Of a stretch of 64,000 nucleotides of DNA, positions 22,822 through 34,541 are shown piece by piece. Every line of letters starts with the position of its first letter. Position 1 is the first letter of the stretch. Under the pieces are notes generated by a model. The model was not told the DNA's origin, made no database searches, and saw nothing but the letters and a program-made list of their open reading frames with translations. Origin of the DNA: Argyresthia goedartella (taxonomy: Eukaryota > Arthropoda > Insecta > Lepidoptera > Argyresthiidae); assembly GCA_949825045.1 (NCBI GenBank), contig OX463818.1:26676906-26740905 (forward strand), given 5' to 3'. Position numbers and translations under genes: made by a program.

Positions 22822-23392
22822 GACGACCCAAATGGCCTAATCGGCAGTGACCCTGCCTACGAAGCCAGGGGTCCCGGGTTCGAGTCCCGGTGGGGGCAAA
22901 TATTTGTTTGATGAGTACCGATGTTTGTACCCTAGTCATGGTTGTTTATTTATATAAGAATAATATTTATCTATATAAGTATGTGTATCGTTGTCTAGTA
23001 CCCGAGATACAGGGAATACTAGTTTGTGGGGCTAGATCAATGTGTGTAAATAGTGTCCAAGATATTATTATTATTATTACGTTACCTTAAAGAATTAGCC
23101 TACAATGACGACCTCTGTGGTGCAGTGGTTGTGGCTTTAACTAGCATGCGAGAGGTCCCGGGTTCGAACCCCGGCTGGGGGAGAAAAAAAAACAGGTCTT
23201 GGATGTTTATGTGTGTGTGACATCGCTGTTTCTGTACCCACGACACAGGGGATCCTAGTGTGGGGCCAGAATCAATGTACGTGCCTGTGTGTAAATGTTT
23301 ATGTTTAATGTCTTTGATAAATCTCCTCTCTCTCTGTTTTTGATTTTGATTAATTTGTCCGATGGATGCGCGGTTGAAACATAATAAGATTA
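22822..23392 (+). mobile_element. Composite S1-S2 SINE unit, copy 2
   Basis: The S1 SINE covers 22822-23083, followed by the same spacer as copy 1 (GTTACCTTAAAGAATTAGCC). The S2 SINE covers 23109-23298, followed by the same 3' flank with TGATAAATCTCC and CCGATGGATGCGCGGT. A further S1 3' tail (TACAGGGAATCCTAGTTTGG and a TTA run) follows at 23393-23466. Confidence 0.8.
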
Positions 23393-23502
23393 TATTATAC
23401 AGGGAATCCTAGTTTGGGGCTAGATCAATGTGTGTAAATAGTGTCCAAAGTATTGTATTATTATTACATAAAATAATGGCATTGGTACATAGAGAAAACA
23501 AT

Positions 23503-24000
23503 TATTGACCGAGCGAGCGAAGCGTCTCCGTCTCAGGATTGGGCAAAAATGTTTTCGTATGTCCAGAAGTGTGTACAGATGTTATCCTCTGCAGGCCTAC
23601 ATGAATTTATTCTAAGCTGATTCTCGTAAATGTTTGTGAGCAGGTTCGATAATTAAATATTTTATTTTTTGACGATTCAGTTTTTGGCAAATATTCAAAA
23701 TGGCGGAGCTGTGGGGGTTTCAAAATTTCCAAAAACCGCTACAATCCAAATTGCTTGACGGATTTTAATCAATGAGGTACGTTAGATAAGAAGAGACCGT
23801 GAATACTCTAAATAAATAATTTTACTGAAAAGTCAATAGGTTGTGTTTAAGACCACAAAATATAGTTTCGCAAAGTTATTGGTGCGGCTGCTTTCACACT
23901 TCATGTACGTAACCAGGTGCATTCATAAGTTTGTATGTGATGTTAAAAGAAAGTGTCACTCACGAGGTCTACAGCTCACAGAGCCACTACTTGAATATTT
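23503..24000 (+). repeat. GACCGAGCGAGCGAAGC repeat, copy 1
   Basis: Starts ATTGACCGAGCGAGCGAAGC and ends near CACGAGGTCTACAGCTCACAGAGCCACTACTTGAATA. The internal block GCAAAGTTATTGGTGCGGCTGC is also found at 25375-25465 and 36250-36290. It shares start and end with 26085-26425 and 35795-36390. Non-coding. Confidence 0.65.
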
Positions 24001-24323
24001 AAACGAAACGAACTTACCTGAAGTCAAGTTCGATCCTGCAAACGCCCATCCGCACACAGTGTTACATATGAGTCGAAATGTACATAAAAAAAATACCATC
24101 CCCGACCATACCACGTGATCGGCCGCGTGAACCCTTACCAGCTCGGCGGGCGGTAGTCTTCATTTAGTTCAGAGCTAGAAGACAAAAACCAAGAAAAAAA
24201 AAACCTGAATATAACTAGTACATCGATTTTTGGGGGTTTCACCTTTGGGTTAGGGAGGGAGCCTAAATATTTTCGACGAAGCTAATCCAGATCGAACTTC
24301 ACTTCAGGTAAGTTCGTTTAATC
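23998..24323. mobile_element. Inverted-repeat element, about 325 bp
   Basis: The left end has ACGAACTTACCTGAAGTCAA and the right end has, inverted, TTCACTTCAGGTAAGTTCGT. Arms are about 32 bp. The left arm has a small duplicated AACGA. No ORF. Confidence 0.65.
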
Positions 24324-25160
24324 ATTCAATTATCTTGGCTTCGTGTCTGAGATTTATAATTTACTATCTCGATGTTGAGTGACAATCAATGTTGTAGCTA
24401 AAAAGTAATAGGTAAGTCCTAGGTAATCTGTTTAATACATCTTGTTTCAAGTTGGCAACAGATTTATTATCTTACTAATAACAGAAAACAACAGATTTTC
24501 GCTAACTTATAACTTAATTAATGTTATCCAACTAATATTATTAATGCGAAAGTAGCGATGTTACGATGTTTGGATGTTTTTGTGTTTGTGCCTCAATCAC
24601 GCCAAAACGGCTGAACGGATTTGAATGAAATTTAGCACAGATATAGTTTATAAATTAAAACAACATATAGGATATATTTTGTCCGACTGCACCAGAATAA
24701 GGGTAACGTTATCTCGGTAAATGATGATTCCTAGGAACGCGTAGATGAAGTTGCGGGCATCAGCCAGTTCAAAATAATTACTCCTACTCTATGTCAGTTA
24801 CTATATGCTAAATATCTCCGCAACTTATTAAAACCTACGTACGATCTACGAGGAACGTCCATTAAACACGAGAAAAACACAACAGCTGCGCTGGCTCTAC
24901 ACATTGTTATGCAAAACCATTTCCTTCATACGAGTCAGATACGTTTTACCACATTTTCCACAAGTATTGACGTGACGTCACACTCATCCACTGCACTATG
25001 CACTACAGACAGAGAGGAAATGAAAACTATCACGAGGAACTCAGCTCGACGACGACTCAGTGGAGCGGATGTAAAAGAAAACTGCTGCTGCTGTGTGCGT
25101 TACTTGGTGGGCAGACTGTCTTAGAAAAGACTGCCAACTTTACAAACAAACAACATTGTT
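24324..25160. other. Intronic sequence with one dispersed-type motif
   Basis: 24585-24680 carries AACGGCTGAACGGATTTGAA followed by AAATTTAGCACAGATATAG. This motif is common in insect interspersed repeats from memory, but there is no second copy here. No gene is supported. Confidence 0.4.
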
Positions 25161-25184
25161 GCCATATTAAAATGCCTAAATGAA

Positions 25185-25262
25185 ACAGCGTCGGATAAAT
25201 ATTTGTGGGCTCGAAATTGTGAAGCCTTTGCCCAGCAGTGGGACACCGTAGAGGCCACATAA
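25185..25262 (+). repeat. Possible RTE LINE 3' end fragment
   Basis: GAAGCCTTTGCCCAGCAGTG followed by GGACACCGTAGAGGCC resembles the very 3' end of lepidopteran RTE LINEs. Too short for certainty. Confidence 0.4.
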
Positions 25263-25289
25263 AAATAAAAAAAACCGCTCAAGTGCGTG

Positions 25290-25670
25290 TTTAACTCGCG
25301 CACTAAGGGTTCCGTACCACGGAAACAATGGGTAGGGATGTGGGGTGAATATTTTGTATTTTACATAGAAATATTTGTTTTACAAAGTTATTGGTGCGGC
25401 TACTTTCACACTCCATGTACGTAACACCAGGTGCATTCATAAGTTTGTATGTGGTATTGAAAGAATTGTGGTATGGGAAACCCCTTAAGTATGTGTTTTA
25501 TTCTGTTTTTTAGTATTTTTTGTTATAGCGGCAACAGAAATACATCATCTGTGAAAATTTCAACTGTCTTACTAGCACGGTTCATGAGATACAGCCTGGT
25601 GACAGACGGACGGTCGGACGGACGGTCAGCGGATGCTTAGTAATAGGGTCCGGTTTGGCTCTCTTCGGGT
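25290..25670 (-). repeat. GGGTTCCGT repeat family, composite copy
   Basis: Contains AAGGGTTCCGTACCACGGAA at 25306, an internal block shared with the GACCGAGCGAGC repeat (25375-25465), then TAGCGGCAACAGAAATACAT. It ends in an ACGGACGG tract and CTTAGTAATAGGGTCCGGTT. The second half is the reverse complement of the 11510 copy. Confidence 0.6.
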
Positions 25671-25729
25671 ATGGAAAAAAAAACTCATATTGTAAACAGC
25701 TGCAGACGTATCGTCAGTCTCGGACTGCA

Positions 25730-25798
25730 TCTCAGCCGGGATTCGAACCCGGGACATCTTGCTTGGGAGGCAGAGCCTCGAACCGCAACGCCACATAG
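25730..25798 (-). mobile_element. SINE S2 head fragment
   Basis: The reverse-strand tRNA-like head with GGGATTCGAACCCGGGACAT and GCAGAGCCTCGAACCGCAAC. The body is missing. Confidence 0.65.
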
Positions 25799-25997
25799 AC
25801 ATAAACATATTCATACAGGCACATACGTTGCTTCTGGCCCCATACTAGGATACCCTGTGTCGTGGGAACCAGAAACAGCGACGTCACACATATAAACATC
25901 CAAGCTGAGGATTTTTTTTTATATCCCCAGCCGGGGATCGAACCCGGGAACTCTCGCATGGTCGGCAGAGCTACCGCAGCGCCACAGATGTCGTCGT
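25799..25997 (-). mobile_element. SINE family S2, copy g
   Basis: A complete minus-strand S2: 3' domain CCCCATACTAGGATACCC, linker CATATAAACATCCAAG, a T-rich run, and the head with CCGGGGATCGAACCCGGGAA. It directly abuts another S2 head, so two insertions lie in tandem. Confidence 0.8.
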
Positions 25998-26084
25998 ATC
26001 GAGAGTTGACAATAAATAACAGAACCCCCATATCGAGAACATATAGCTTCTTCTAAGGTATAATGTAACATTACACAGCAAGTC

Positions 26085-26425
26085 ATTGACCGAGCGAGTG
26101 AAGCGTAGAGTTTCGAGACTGGCCACAAATGCTTTTATCCGTCAGTCAGTCTGTGCTCGCCTACAGGTCGCATTTTTCAACCGATTTCTACGAAAATTGC
26201 CAGCCAAGTTCCTTGATTTATTTGAAAAAATAGGCAGCTTGTTGTAGCATTATTTATCGAAGGATTTCAATCAACACTAAGGACTTCATTCTACAAAAAA
26301 AAAAAAAATAGGGTGGAGTGTGGCGAAGGAAAGGGAGGGAAGTTTGTTATAGCATTATATATAGACGGATATTCTTTTAAATGGAAACGAGGTCTACTGT
26401 TCTCACAGAACCACTTGTAATAATA
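26085..26425 (+). repeat. GACCGAGCGAGCGAAGC repeat, copy 2
   Basis: Starts ATTGACCGAGCGAGTGAAGC. It ends GAGGTCTACTGTTCTCACAG followed by AACCACTTG, the same terminal block as copies 1 and 3. Confidence 0.6.
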
Positions 26426-26990
26426 CTTTCAGGTCAATCAATTTATTAAATGAAATTTAATAAAAATTAAAATATATAAACAATTTCGATTAATTTCACC
26501 AATCTCAAGTGGTTTATAGAATTCGCTTTATTTCTAAAGGTTCTCTTTCGAGAGTTGAGTTGTGAGGTTTACTTGGTGCGCATTATCTACCACTACGCAG
26601 GGAAAACGTGAAACAAAGAGTTTTAAGTGTCTCTTTTCGACGTACGCACCATAGTAACGCACCTTATGCCAAGCACACAACATTCATGTGTGTCTGTTTA
26701 CAACAACTCCATGAATACGGTATTTGACAAGGTAGTCCAATAAATCTAGAAACGTGCCTCAAGATAAACCGATTTCAACAAAAACGTTGGACAATATCAG
26801 AATTGTATATTTCCAGCAGTTGTATTTTGTAAACTAATTTTTTGTTAAAAAGACAGATTTTCACTATGACGTCACATGCAAGTATTTCATAGAACTCGTG
26901 AACAAAATTACCGTTTTCACAGCTCCTAAAAAGTATCTATTTTGACTATACTAGTTATCAAATACTTCCCCCCCCCCACGCGTTCATCAC
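26426..26990. other. AT-rich intronic spacer
   Basis: Nothing recognised except a C10 run at about 26969. Confidence 0.4.
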
Positions 26991-27148
26991 TAAAGTACTA
27001 TTTTTAATTTGAGGCCAGAAATGTAAACAAACAACTGTAATTTTCTAGAACAAAACCGTTGACTTTGACGTTTATATTATATTTTTTGTACTGGAAACTG
27101 ACATTTCATTGCTTACATTTGTGGCCTCAATTAAAAAATTCTACTTTA
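26991..27148. mobile_element. Small MITE with about 45 bp arms
   Basis: Left TAAAGTACTATTTTTAATTT and GAGGCCAGAAATGTAAACAA are mirrored at the right by TTGCTTACATTTGTGGCCTC and AATTCTACTTTA. Non-coding. Confidence 0.7.
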
Positions 27149-27162
27149 ACGCATTCTGACAA

Positions 27163-27335
27163 ATTCGGTTGTGGCTCCGCCTACCATGCGAGAGGTCCCG
27201 GGTTCGATCCCCGGCAAGATTTAAAGAAAAAAACCCAGGTCTGGGAAGTTTTTTATGTGCGTGACGTCGCTGTTTCTAGTTTCCACGATACAGGGACATA
27301 CTAGTGTGGAGCCAGAAGCAATATATGTGCTTGTA
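27163..27335 (+). mobile_element. SINE family S2, copy h
   Basis: The head lacks its first bases (GGTTGTGGCTCCGCCTACCA). The B box GGGTTCGATCCCCGG and the linker AAAGAAAAAAACCCAGGTC follow. The 3' domain is diverged (CAGGGACATACTAGTGTGGA). Confidence 0.75.
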
Positions 27336-27339
27336 TGGA

Positions 27340-29160
27340 ACTAAACTCAAACTATATTTTTTTTTATTGTAAGTAGGCAAAAATAATGCACTTTTACATG
27401 GAGAAAAATAAATAAATAAAATATGATCAACTAAACTTAGTAACTGGTTATGGTTTGATTTTGAAAAAAGAATTTTCCCTTGCAAGTGGTAAGTCATGGC
27501 TGAATCTCGCACAGGAAAAGAAAACGTCTTTAACACTGGTAAGTGCTTAGGAAATACGCCCGTCAGAGAAGATAGCACCAAGAAACTCTACGGAGATGCC
27601 ATTTTGAAAATTTTCGTTATTTTTTTATGCCACAATGTACAATATAAAAATAATCTATAAGTGGCGATTAGATAACTCAAAATATCAATTTTACAAAAAA
27701 AAAAAAATAAGAACAAACAAAAGCTGTAATGAACATAATATATATGATAATGAACATAATATGAGAAACCAGACTGGACCAGTCCCCCCAAGCAGGACCG
27801 TTCACGAGTAGGACTCGTGCACCAGCCGTCACCCCCCTCGCCATATCTGAAGGAGAGGAGCAACCCGCTACACAGAGCCGCCGCCGCAAGCAAAGATTAT
27901 CGTTCCAGTATTTCAATACTGAAAAATCTTCGGTACGTCCCATATGATGCCAAATGCCAATATAAAATGCCTATGATATAAACATAGAGTTTTAAAAAAA
28001 TACCTTTTTAAACAATGACACCAACGTCTTTTGCCATAAGGGGTAGGAGAGGCACAGTTACGCCTACGTTTAGCCAGTTATACCGTACTCCATTTTGAGT
28101 GACAGGGGGCGAGCCCATCGCCACAGCTATCCACGTACCTATACCAATACTATAATCCCGTGCGTCTGTTTGCAACAACTTCATAAATCGTTTATAACTT
28201 CCTCCGCAAGAGTTCATCACAGCTAAGCTAACTACATGCGAAACTATCAACCAGCTTTGATTCCCAGGGTTTTTCCATCAGTCGGGTTGAGATTGCTTTA
28301 TTGACTTCGTTTAGTTTCTTACTCGGAAAGTATAGGTAATCTAACTATACTTTCCGATATACTATAATATTCGTTTCTTATTATTTTTACAAGTAGTTGA
28401 GAAAATAATAAGAACTCCTAAAAATTTATATCCCTGCCGCGTACTCAGTACGTTAGAAATTGAATTTTAACGTCGCGGCGTCTGTTAGCCTCACTCACAC
28501 CGACACAATAACATTTTGAGGCAGCATGATTTTGAACCTTATGAATGCCATGGTAATAAAATTCAAAACCGGGAAACGGGGAAATGTCTTGCGAGCAAGA
28601 CATGGGTCGTTGAGAGGTTAAAATAAACAGTTTTTTAAAACCGGAGGCGCATTAAAAAAGGCCACATAAATCCATGTCTTGCTCGCAAGGAATGTTGTAG
28701 GAGTTAGTGTCTGCGTTACTGCACGAGCTTTGGTCGCCATTCAAACATAGCGAGGGATCTTCACGGCCAAGCCTGCTTCCAAGCGAAATTGCGGGGGTAA
28801 ATATTTGATTACCCTGTCTTTGTTTCGTGAGTTCATTGATTACCCTGACGATGATTAAAATGTTATCTATTTTAACGTTTTATAGCTTTAACCAGGGATA
28901 ATAGTATAGACGTGACTTATTATAAATTTAATCAGATTGCTTTATTGGGAAAAAACTATATTTTTCGGTTGGTTCTTCTAGCATACATAACTAAACTATT
29001 ATCTAATTCATGTAATTGGAAATTCATAGAAAATAAATACAATATGATTTATAAAATATCGAACTTTTTCACCAAAAAACTCGCAAAGGACTATTTTACT
29101 ACTTATTTACTACAGGATATTTTTTGCTGGTTTTAGTGTCTTCTATCGTTGGATAATTTT
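27340..29160. other. Intronic sequence, with a GC-rich patch
   Basis: Mostly AT-rich. 27770-27945 is GC-rich and open on both strands but shows no family I recognise. 28592-28695 has two inverted CTTGCGAGCAAGACATGG-type words about 80 bp apart. No supported gene. Confidence 0.4.
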
Positions 29161-29164
29161 ATGT

Positions 29165-29255
29165 CTTAGGTTATCAAGCTGCCCTATTAAGGCCTCTGAC
29201 ACAGCTTTACGACTATTACCACCGAGTAGCGATAGTAGCCGGGACCTTAAGCTTA
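29165..29255 (+). repeat. Fragment of the 16707-type repeat
   Basis: TATCAAGCTGCCCTATTAAG through GAGTAGCGATAGTAGCCGGG matches the middle of the 16707 copy. Confidence 0.7.
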
Positions 29256-29356
29256 TCATATGAATTATTACTATTATTATTATTGACATTTATTGAACTG
29301 ACATGTACGATACTATAATTTGTTATGTTTCAATCTGATTTAAATGGAAGGGTTTA

Positions 29357-29727
29357 CAGGTTGTCTCATTTAAATCGGTCAGTATGGGAAAGTCTGAAAC
29401 TATAAGACATACGAAGATCTGTTCTTAGGAACCACGTCATCGATTTTAATAAGAAGAAAAACTGCATTCATACATTTGAAAAAAAACCTGTACTCAGCTC
29501 GGGAATCGAACCCGGTTATTTAAAAAAAAATAGACTATTTCTATTTAGATATCGATTGTGTAGGTCTTAAGCAGGAAATGGCTCCTTGAAACATGGTGTG
29601 TGAGTACAGGTTTTTTTTCATATGTATGAATGCAGTTTTTCTTCTTATCAAAATCGATGACATGGATCTTCGTATATCTTATAGTTTCAGACTTTCCCAT
29701 ACTGACCGATTTAAATGAGACAACCTG
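29357..29727. mobile_element. MITE with about 130 bp near-perfect arms and TA duplication
   Basis: Left CAGGTTGTCTCATTTAAATC and right, inverted, GATTTAAATGAGACAACCTG, continuing through GGTCAGTATGGGAAAGTCTG and AAGAAGAAAAACTGCATTC. TA flanks both ends (29355-29356 and 29728-29729), consistent with a Tc1/mariner-type MITE. The arms differ mainly by a short indel near 29435. Confidence 0.85.
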
Positions 29728-29977
29728 TATTTGTTATTTGTATATTTGTATGTGTACTACGAATTGGACATAGTCTGTAATGTTGTTCATTAAACTGTAT
29801 TCATAAATAAATAAATAAAATAAATCATCCTAAACACTGTCCTATTAGATCCTCTTACAATTTTTTTTAATAAATAGTTGATAGTAAATCAAATTACTGT
29901 ACCTTTGCCACTGGGAATGGGAAAGACGTGACGCTATGTCTGTGATATAGTATAGGTATATAGGGGAAAGTTTTGGG

Positions 29978-30052
29978 AAAGCGGTCATTGACCCGGTTGC
30001 TACTGCGAACCGAATCATACATGGTAATCAAGGTAACGGTCAACGACCGCTA
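29978..30052. repeat. Short AGCGGTCATTGACC repeat, copy 2
   Basis: Inverted ends AGCGGTCATTGACC and GGTCAACGACCGCT surround CGGTTGCTACTGCGA. Matches 15752-15840. Confidence 0.6.
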
Positions 30053-30435
30053 AAGTGGGCACAACGTTATTTTCACTGATGGTATTTTAGACAAGAAAAA
30101 CATTTTTCCAATCCACTCCCCAGCTTTTGTTTATATCTCATTACATTCTGCCCCAGATTAAAAATATTTCTAGAAACAAAAACCATGAAGAGCTTTTGTT
30201 TAAGCTCACTGGGTGTGTTGCTTTAAAACAATAAAATGAAATAATCGTTGGAAGCGAAATAGAAATTGTTTTTTAATTGACACACAATTTCTATAATACT
30301 ACATCAGTTTTAGATTGCTTTTCATAAAATGAAATTGCGTTTCCGTAATCCTGTATTTAGAGAGACTACCGCTGTTTTGACTACAAAATATATTGTTTTT
30401 AAAAGAAAAGACAAATGGTAATTGTTCGTGAGCAG
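30053..30435. other. AT-rich intronic spacer
   Basis: Nothing recognised. Confidence 0.4.
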
Positions 30436-30862
30436 TATGTATATGTCACCGTAGGATTGTCAAAACCGTTAGTTTCTATTCTAACGTTTTTTTTTTCTCG
30501 TTAGTTTACAACCATCGATAAATTGTAAACTGTTCCGTACTGCCTTCGATATGACGCGTTAGTTTATAATAAAACCGTTGAATTGTGAACTGGTTTAAAC
30601 TGGAATTGCATAGGAAATACCAAAGCAAACACTGCGATAGCTTAGGCAGCACTATTAATTATTCTGTGGCTTAGGTGAAGACTAAAGGGGGCGAGCGAAG
30701 CAAAGCCCCCGAACAGTCTTCGTGTTAGGTCGACATGTAAGAACAAAAGAAACATAAATTCTAAACCCTGTCGGTCTAGTTTACAATTTGTCGATAGTTT
30801 ACAAACTAAAGCGTTAGCTTATAAACTAACTGTTTTGACAATCTTACGGTGACATATATAAA
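30436..30862. mobile_element. Palindromic element with GCGAAGC core, arm type ii
   Basis: Arms of about 85 bp: left TATATGTCACCGTAGGATTG, then TCAAAACCGTTAGTTT, mirrored at the right by CAATCTTACGGTGACATATA. The core at 30625-30750 has GCGATAGCTTAGGCAG, CTTAGGTGAAGACTAAAGGG, GCGAGCGAAGCAAAGC and GACATGTAAGAAC. Confidence 0.75.
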
Positions 30863-31379
30863 TAATAGCATGTGAAGTCCTAGTCAATTGTTTGAAATTA
30901 TTTCATTTATTATTTATATTAATTATTTATGCCAATACAACAAATGCCAAATCGACGCAAATATACAAGGAATATATAAGGAATAATATACAAGGAAAGC
31001 TCGCCTTTGCTTTTTACATTTCTTTTAATTGTCTGTAACCTTATATTATCTATGCAATAAAGAATATGAATATGAATATTTACAGAATTCTGATATTATC
31101 ATTTTTAGAAATATAATGTAGCCTCAACTTCACGTATGTAGTTATAAGATGTTTTTAAAGGGTAAACCGCAAAAACATCTTTTTGCACTTTTATTAGCAG
31201 AACCTCAATGACTATTAATTTAATTTAATTATAACCTCACATTTCACCGCCGTTTCTACCAGATGTTGCCAAGGAAATAAAACCAGCCGCTGACTTTTAC
31301 GAGGTATAACAGGAAAGTGTAGATTTAAGGAATTATTAGGGGCTTAACCACTTTTTCTAAGTGATTCTATCTAGTACTC
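30863..31379. other. AT-rich intronic spacer
   Basis: Nothing recognised. Confidence 0.4.
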
Positions 31380-31745
31380 GTTTCCCATTTCATCGGCTTC
31401 TCACTTGTTGCCATGTCGATAAGTTCCCATTACAACAAGGTCCATAACGACAAGTTTCCAATTTTACCACCTCCTGCTTCGACCACTTCCCATATCGTCA
31501 GCCTTTCGTCTGTAAGTCAAGTGGGAACACCCACTCTACTCAACCAACCTTCTCTCTCTAGCCTTAAAAGCTGACAATATCGGAAGTTGCCAAATTGGGA
31601 AATGGTTGTATTGGGAATTGGTTGAATTGTGAAGTGGTTGGTTTAACAAGTGGTCAAATTGAGAAACGGTCGTATGGGGAAGTGGTCGAATTGTGAAGAG
31701 GTCAGTTTAGTTCAGGAAATGGGCGAGTTGGGAAGTGGTCAAAAT
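31380..31745. repeat. Degenerate 16-18 bp arrays in opposite orientations
   Basis: The right part (31575-31745) repeats variants of GAAGTGGTCGAATTGGGAA. The left part (31380-31500) carries the complementary theme (CCACTTCCCATATCG, GATAAGTTCCCATTACAAC). The units are too diverged to be an ordinary young minisatellite. Confidence 0.55.
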
Positions 31746-32027
31746 AATAAAAGAACTTACAACACGTGTTTTAGTTAAGACTCCCTGTACTTTTATAAGT
31801 CAAAATAGGAACTTGTCATTGTCCTTTGTCTTAAGGAAGTGGTCATTATAGACTTTATTTAATTTTTACTTTCCAATAAAAACCTGGACTCGGTCATAAA
31901 ACGTTTAGAGAGATCAAAAGTTTTATTGGTCTCAGAGCCATGTTCTGAAAAAGAAAAGTTTATCCTAATATAATAACACCACACTGTTATATTTTAACAA
32001 GGATTATTACACTTTTTTAACGTTCGA

Positions 32028-32136
32028 CTACAGTCTTCACAAAATAAAAGGCCCGGTGACAGGGTCCGTGTCACTGACGTAATAAGGTTGAATTAGGTTT
32101 GGCACAGCGGGCCTTTTATTTTGTGAAGACTGCAGG
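32028..32136. mobile_element. Short MITE with 28 bp arms
   Basis: CTACAGTCTTCACAAAATAA (then AAGGCCCG) is mirrored at the right end with a single mismatch. The middle of about 50 bp is unrelated. Confidence 0.8.
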
Positions 32137-33593
32137 GCACCTAAGGTCGTTTCTTCATTCAGTTTAGTTAAGAACACAGTTAACCTTGAATGTAGCTATT
32201 TCCCAGAACGTCGAAGACATTCAAATGGGCCATGCTAAATAAAGACATGCTACTTTTATTTTATTTTGTGAAATTTTAGGCTATTTTAAGGAACTAATTT
32301 GAATATTTCGGGAAGTCTTATTATTATTATTATTATTTAAATGACACCACGCTCACAGTTTTGGGACGGTTGTACTTGAGTTGTTCTCGATTAAAATACT
32401 TAAAAAAACTATAATATCAATATTGGTAGACGTTCCGACTGACATCTGCTTTGTCGACTGACAGGAAAACTGTTGATACTTGACAGGTTTAAAGAACAGC
32501 CTACTTAACCGCGAAGGGAATTTGAACAAACTACTCCGTAGTGGACAGATGAAGTACATTATGTTTTTACAGATATTTCAGTAATCCTGTTTATTTATTT
32601 TATTTTATTTATTTAACACAAATCCACAGCCTGTCAATTATGGTAAATTAACAATATATACTTTAAATATGGCCAATTATGGATTTCACTATGTATACAT
32701 ATTAATATAAAGACAAACAGACTTATCATATATAACATGAAATAACATTAACAGCTTTGACAGAAGCTATGTATGAGCCTGTGAGTAAATAGTGAAGGTG
32801 TGTTATGTTGTGTGAAGTGTAAAGTGTGTGTGTGCTTGTATGTATGTGTGTGTCTTTATATTTCTTGATGCTAATAACGGAATTTAGTTAGGAACACAAT
32901 CTATAAATGGGTTTCTCAGTTTGGTACTCACTTTCTGCGAGTAGGTCCACGAGCTTGATTGCCTAGCCTCGACTTGCATTACTCTGTCAAGCGAAGTTGT
33001 GCCGCTTTGATAAAATAAAGATACAGAAAATCTAGGTTTAAATGAATTGCTTGCTATCTAGGTCATTTGTGACAGTTATATTAAATCAGGTACGACTTTG
33101 TCAGAGATTGTAGGCTTTGTGCCTATTTCTTTTCGTTTTACTTTTTGCTGGCTGTCTAGTTAAGTTATTATAATTGAGTTTGCACCTGAATGAAGATTGT
33201 ATGACATTCTCTTAGGTATCTAAATATTCACAACTTTACTTAATCCTAGAACACTAACCTTCCCCTTAGCACCTTAAACACAGTCGTTTCGTCGAATATT
33301 TTGACGTGATAACGTCTTATAAATCGATGAACGCCGGCTGCAAACACTAAAAATCATGTCTCATTGTCACGTTCCGCCTCAGCCGAGCATGCCAGCGAGA
33401 GCACGGAACAAGCGAAGAGAGGCACGATCGGCCTTAGCGTTTCTTATGACGTTATCGCATAAAATTATCATCCGTGAACCGACTTTCCAGGCAACCAATT
33501 TTTTTCGGGTATTTTTATAATGGAATAGAGTTTGCCATACATTTTCGTACCGCCACGTGCTTATGAATGTTGTAAATGAACTACTAATTAGGT
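32137..33593. other. Intronic sequence
   Basis: No supported gene. 33300-33470 has inverted words around GATAACGTC and GACGTTATC enclosing a GC-richer middle, possibly a decayed element. Confidence 0.4.
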
Positions 33594-33790
33594 TAATAAC
33601 ACCTTGGACACTATAAACACAAATTGATCAAGCCCCAAACTATAGGATTCCCTGTATCTTGGGTACTAGGCAACGATACTCATACTTATATAGATAAATA
33701 TTATACTTAGATAGCCCCCACCGGGACTCGAACCCGGGACCCTTAGCTTTGTAAGCAGGGTCACTGCCGACTCGGTCATTCGGGTCGTCA
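33594..33790 (-). mobile_element. SINE family S1, copy e
   Basis: Minus-strand S1 with the tail ACACCTTGGACACTATAAAC and the 3' domain GCCCCAAACTATAGG. An internal deletion removes the TTTGTTTGATGAGAAC block. The head has ACCGGGACTCGAACCCGGGA. Confidence 0.75.
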
Positions 33791-34250
33791 AATTATTTTA
33801 TTGTTAGCATTGTTTTATTGTTTTCCGCACAGAATTTGAAACGCGAAAAAATGCGGTCTGATTAGTTTTATCCAAGGCTGTGAACGACGTTGTGGCCAAA
33901 AGTAAGTGTGTCATATAGGTCTGGTGATATTTTTCTATAGTTTATTTTATGAGGTCATACATTATCTACACCTTCTAGTAAGTAGGTATAGTACAGTATG
34001 TGGCAGGAAAATCAAACATAAACAAGATATACAAGTACCGTGGCGTAGATGTAACGTAATGGCCCGGCGGCCAAAACGATTATAAAGTAGATTATTATGT
34101 TTAATTCCTATGATCTGACATTGGTAACGTCATCCCCAGTCATGCGTGTTTGTAAAAAATCAGCCAAATACGAGATATACATAAGAATAAACGCAAAAAA
34201 ACACATCAATTGTACGGGGACACCTATTAACTTTTGAAATAACTTATAGT
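33791..34250. other. Intronic spacer
   Basis: Nothing recognised. Confidence 0.35.
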
Positions 34251-34254
34251 TAAT

Positions 34255-34508
34255 TTTTTGTTGCTGTAGCGGCAAGAGAAATAGATACAAGAGAAATGAC
34301 ACTGCCTACAAGCCCAAGGGTCCCGGGTTCGAGTCACGGTCAGGGCAAATATTTGTTTGATGAGAACGGATTTTGGTACCCTAGTCATGGTTGTTTATCT
34401 ATCTAAGTATAATATTTATCTATATAAGTATGTGTATCGTTGTCTAGTACCCAAGATACGGAGAATCCTAGTTTGGGGCTAGATCAATGTGTGTAAATAG
34501 TGTCCAAG

Positions 34509-34541
<33 letters not shown>

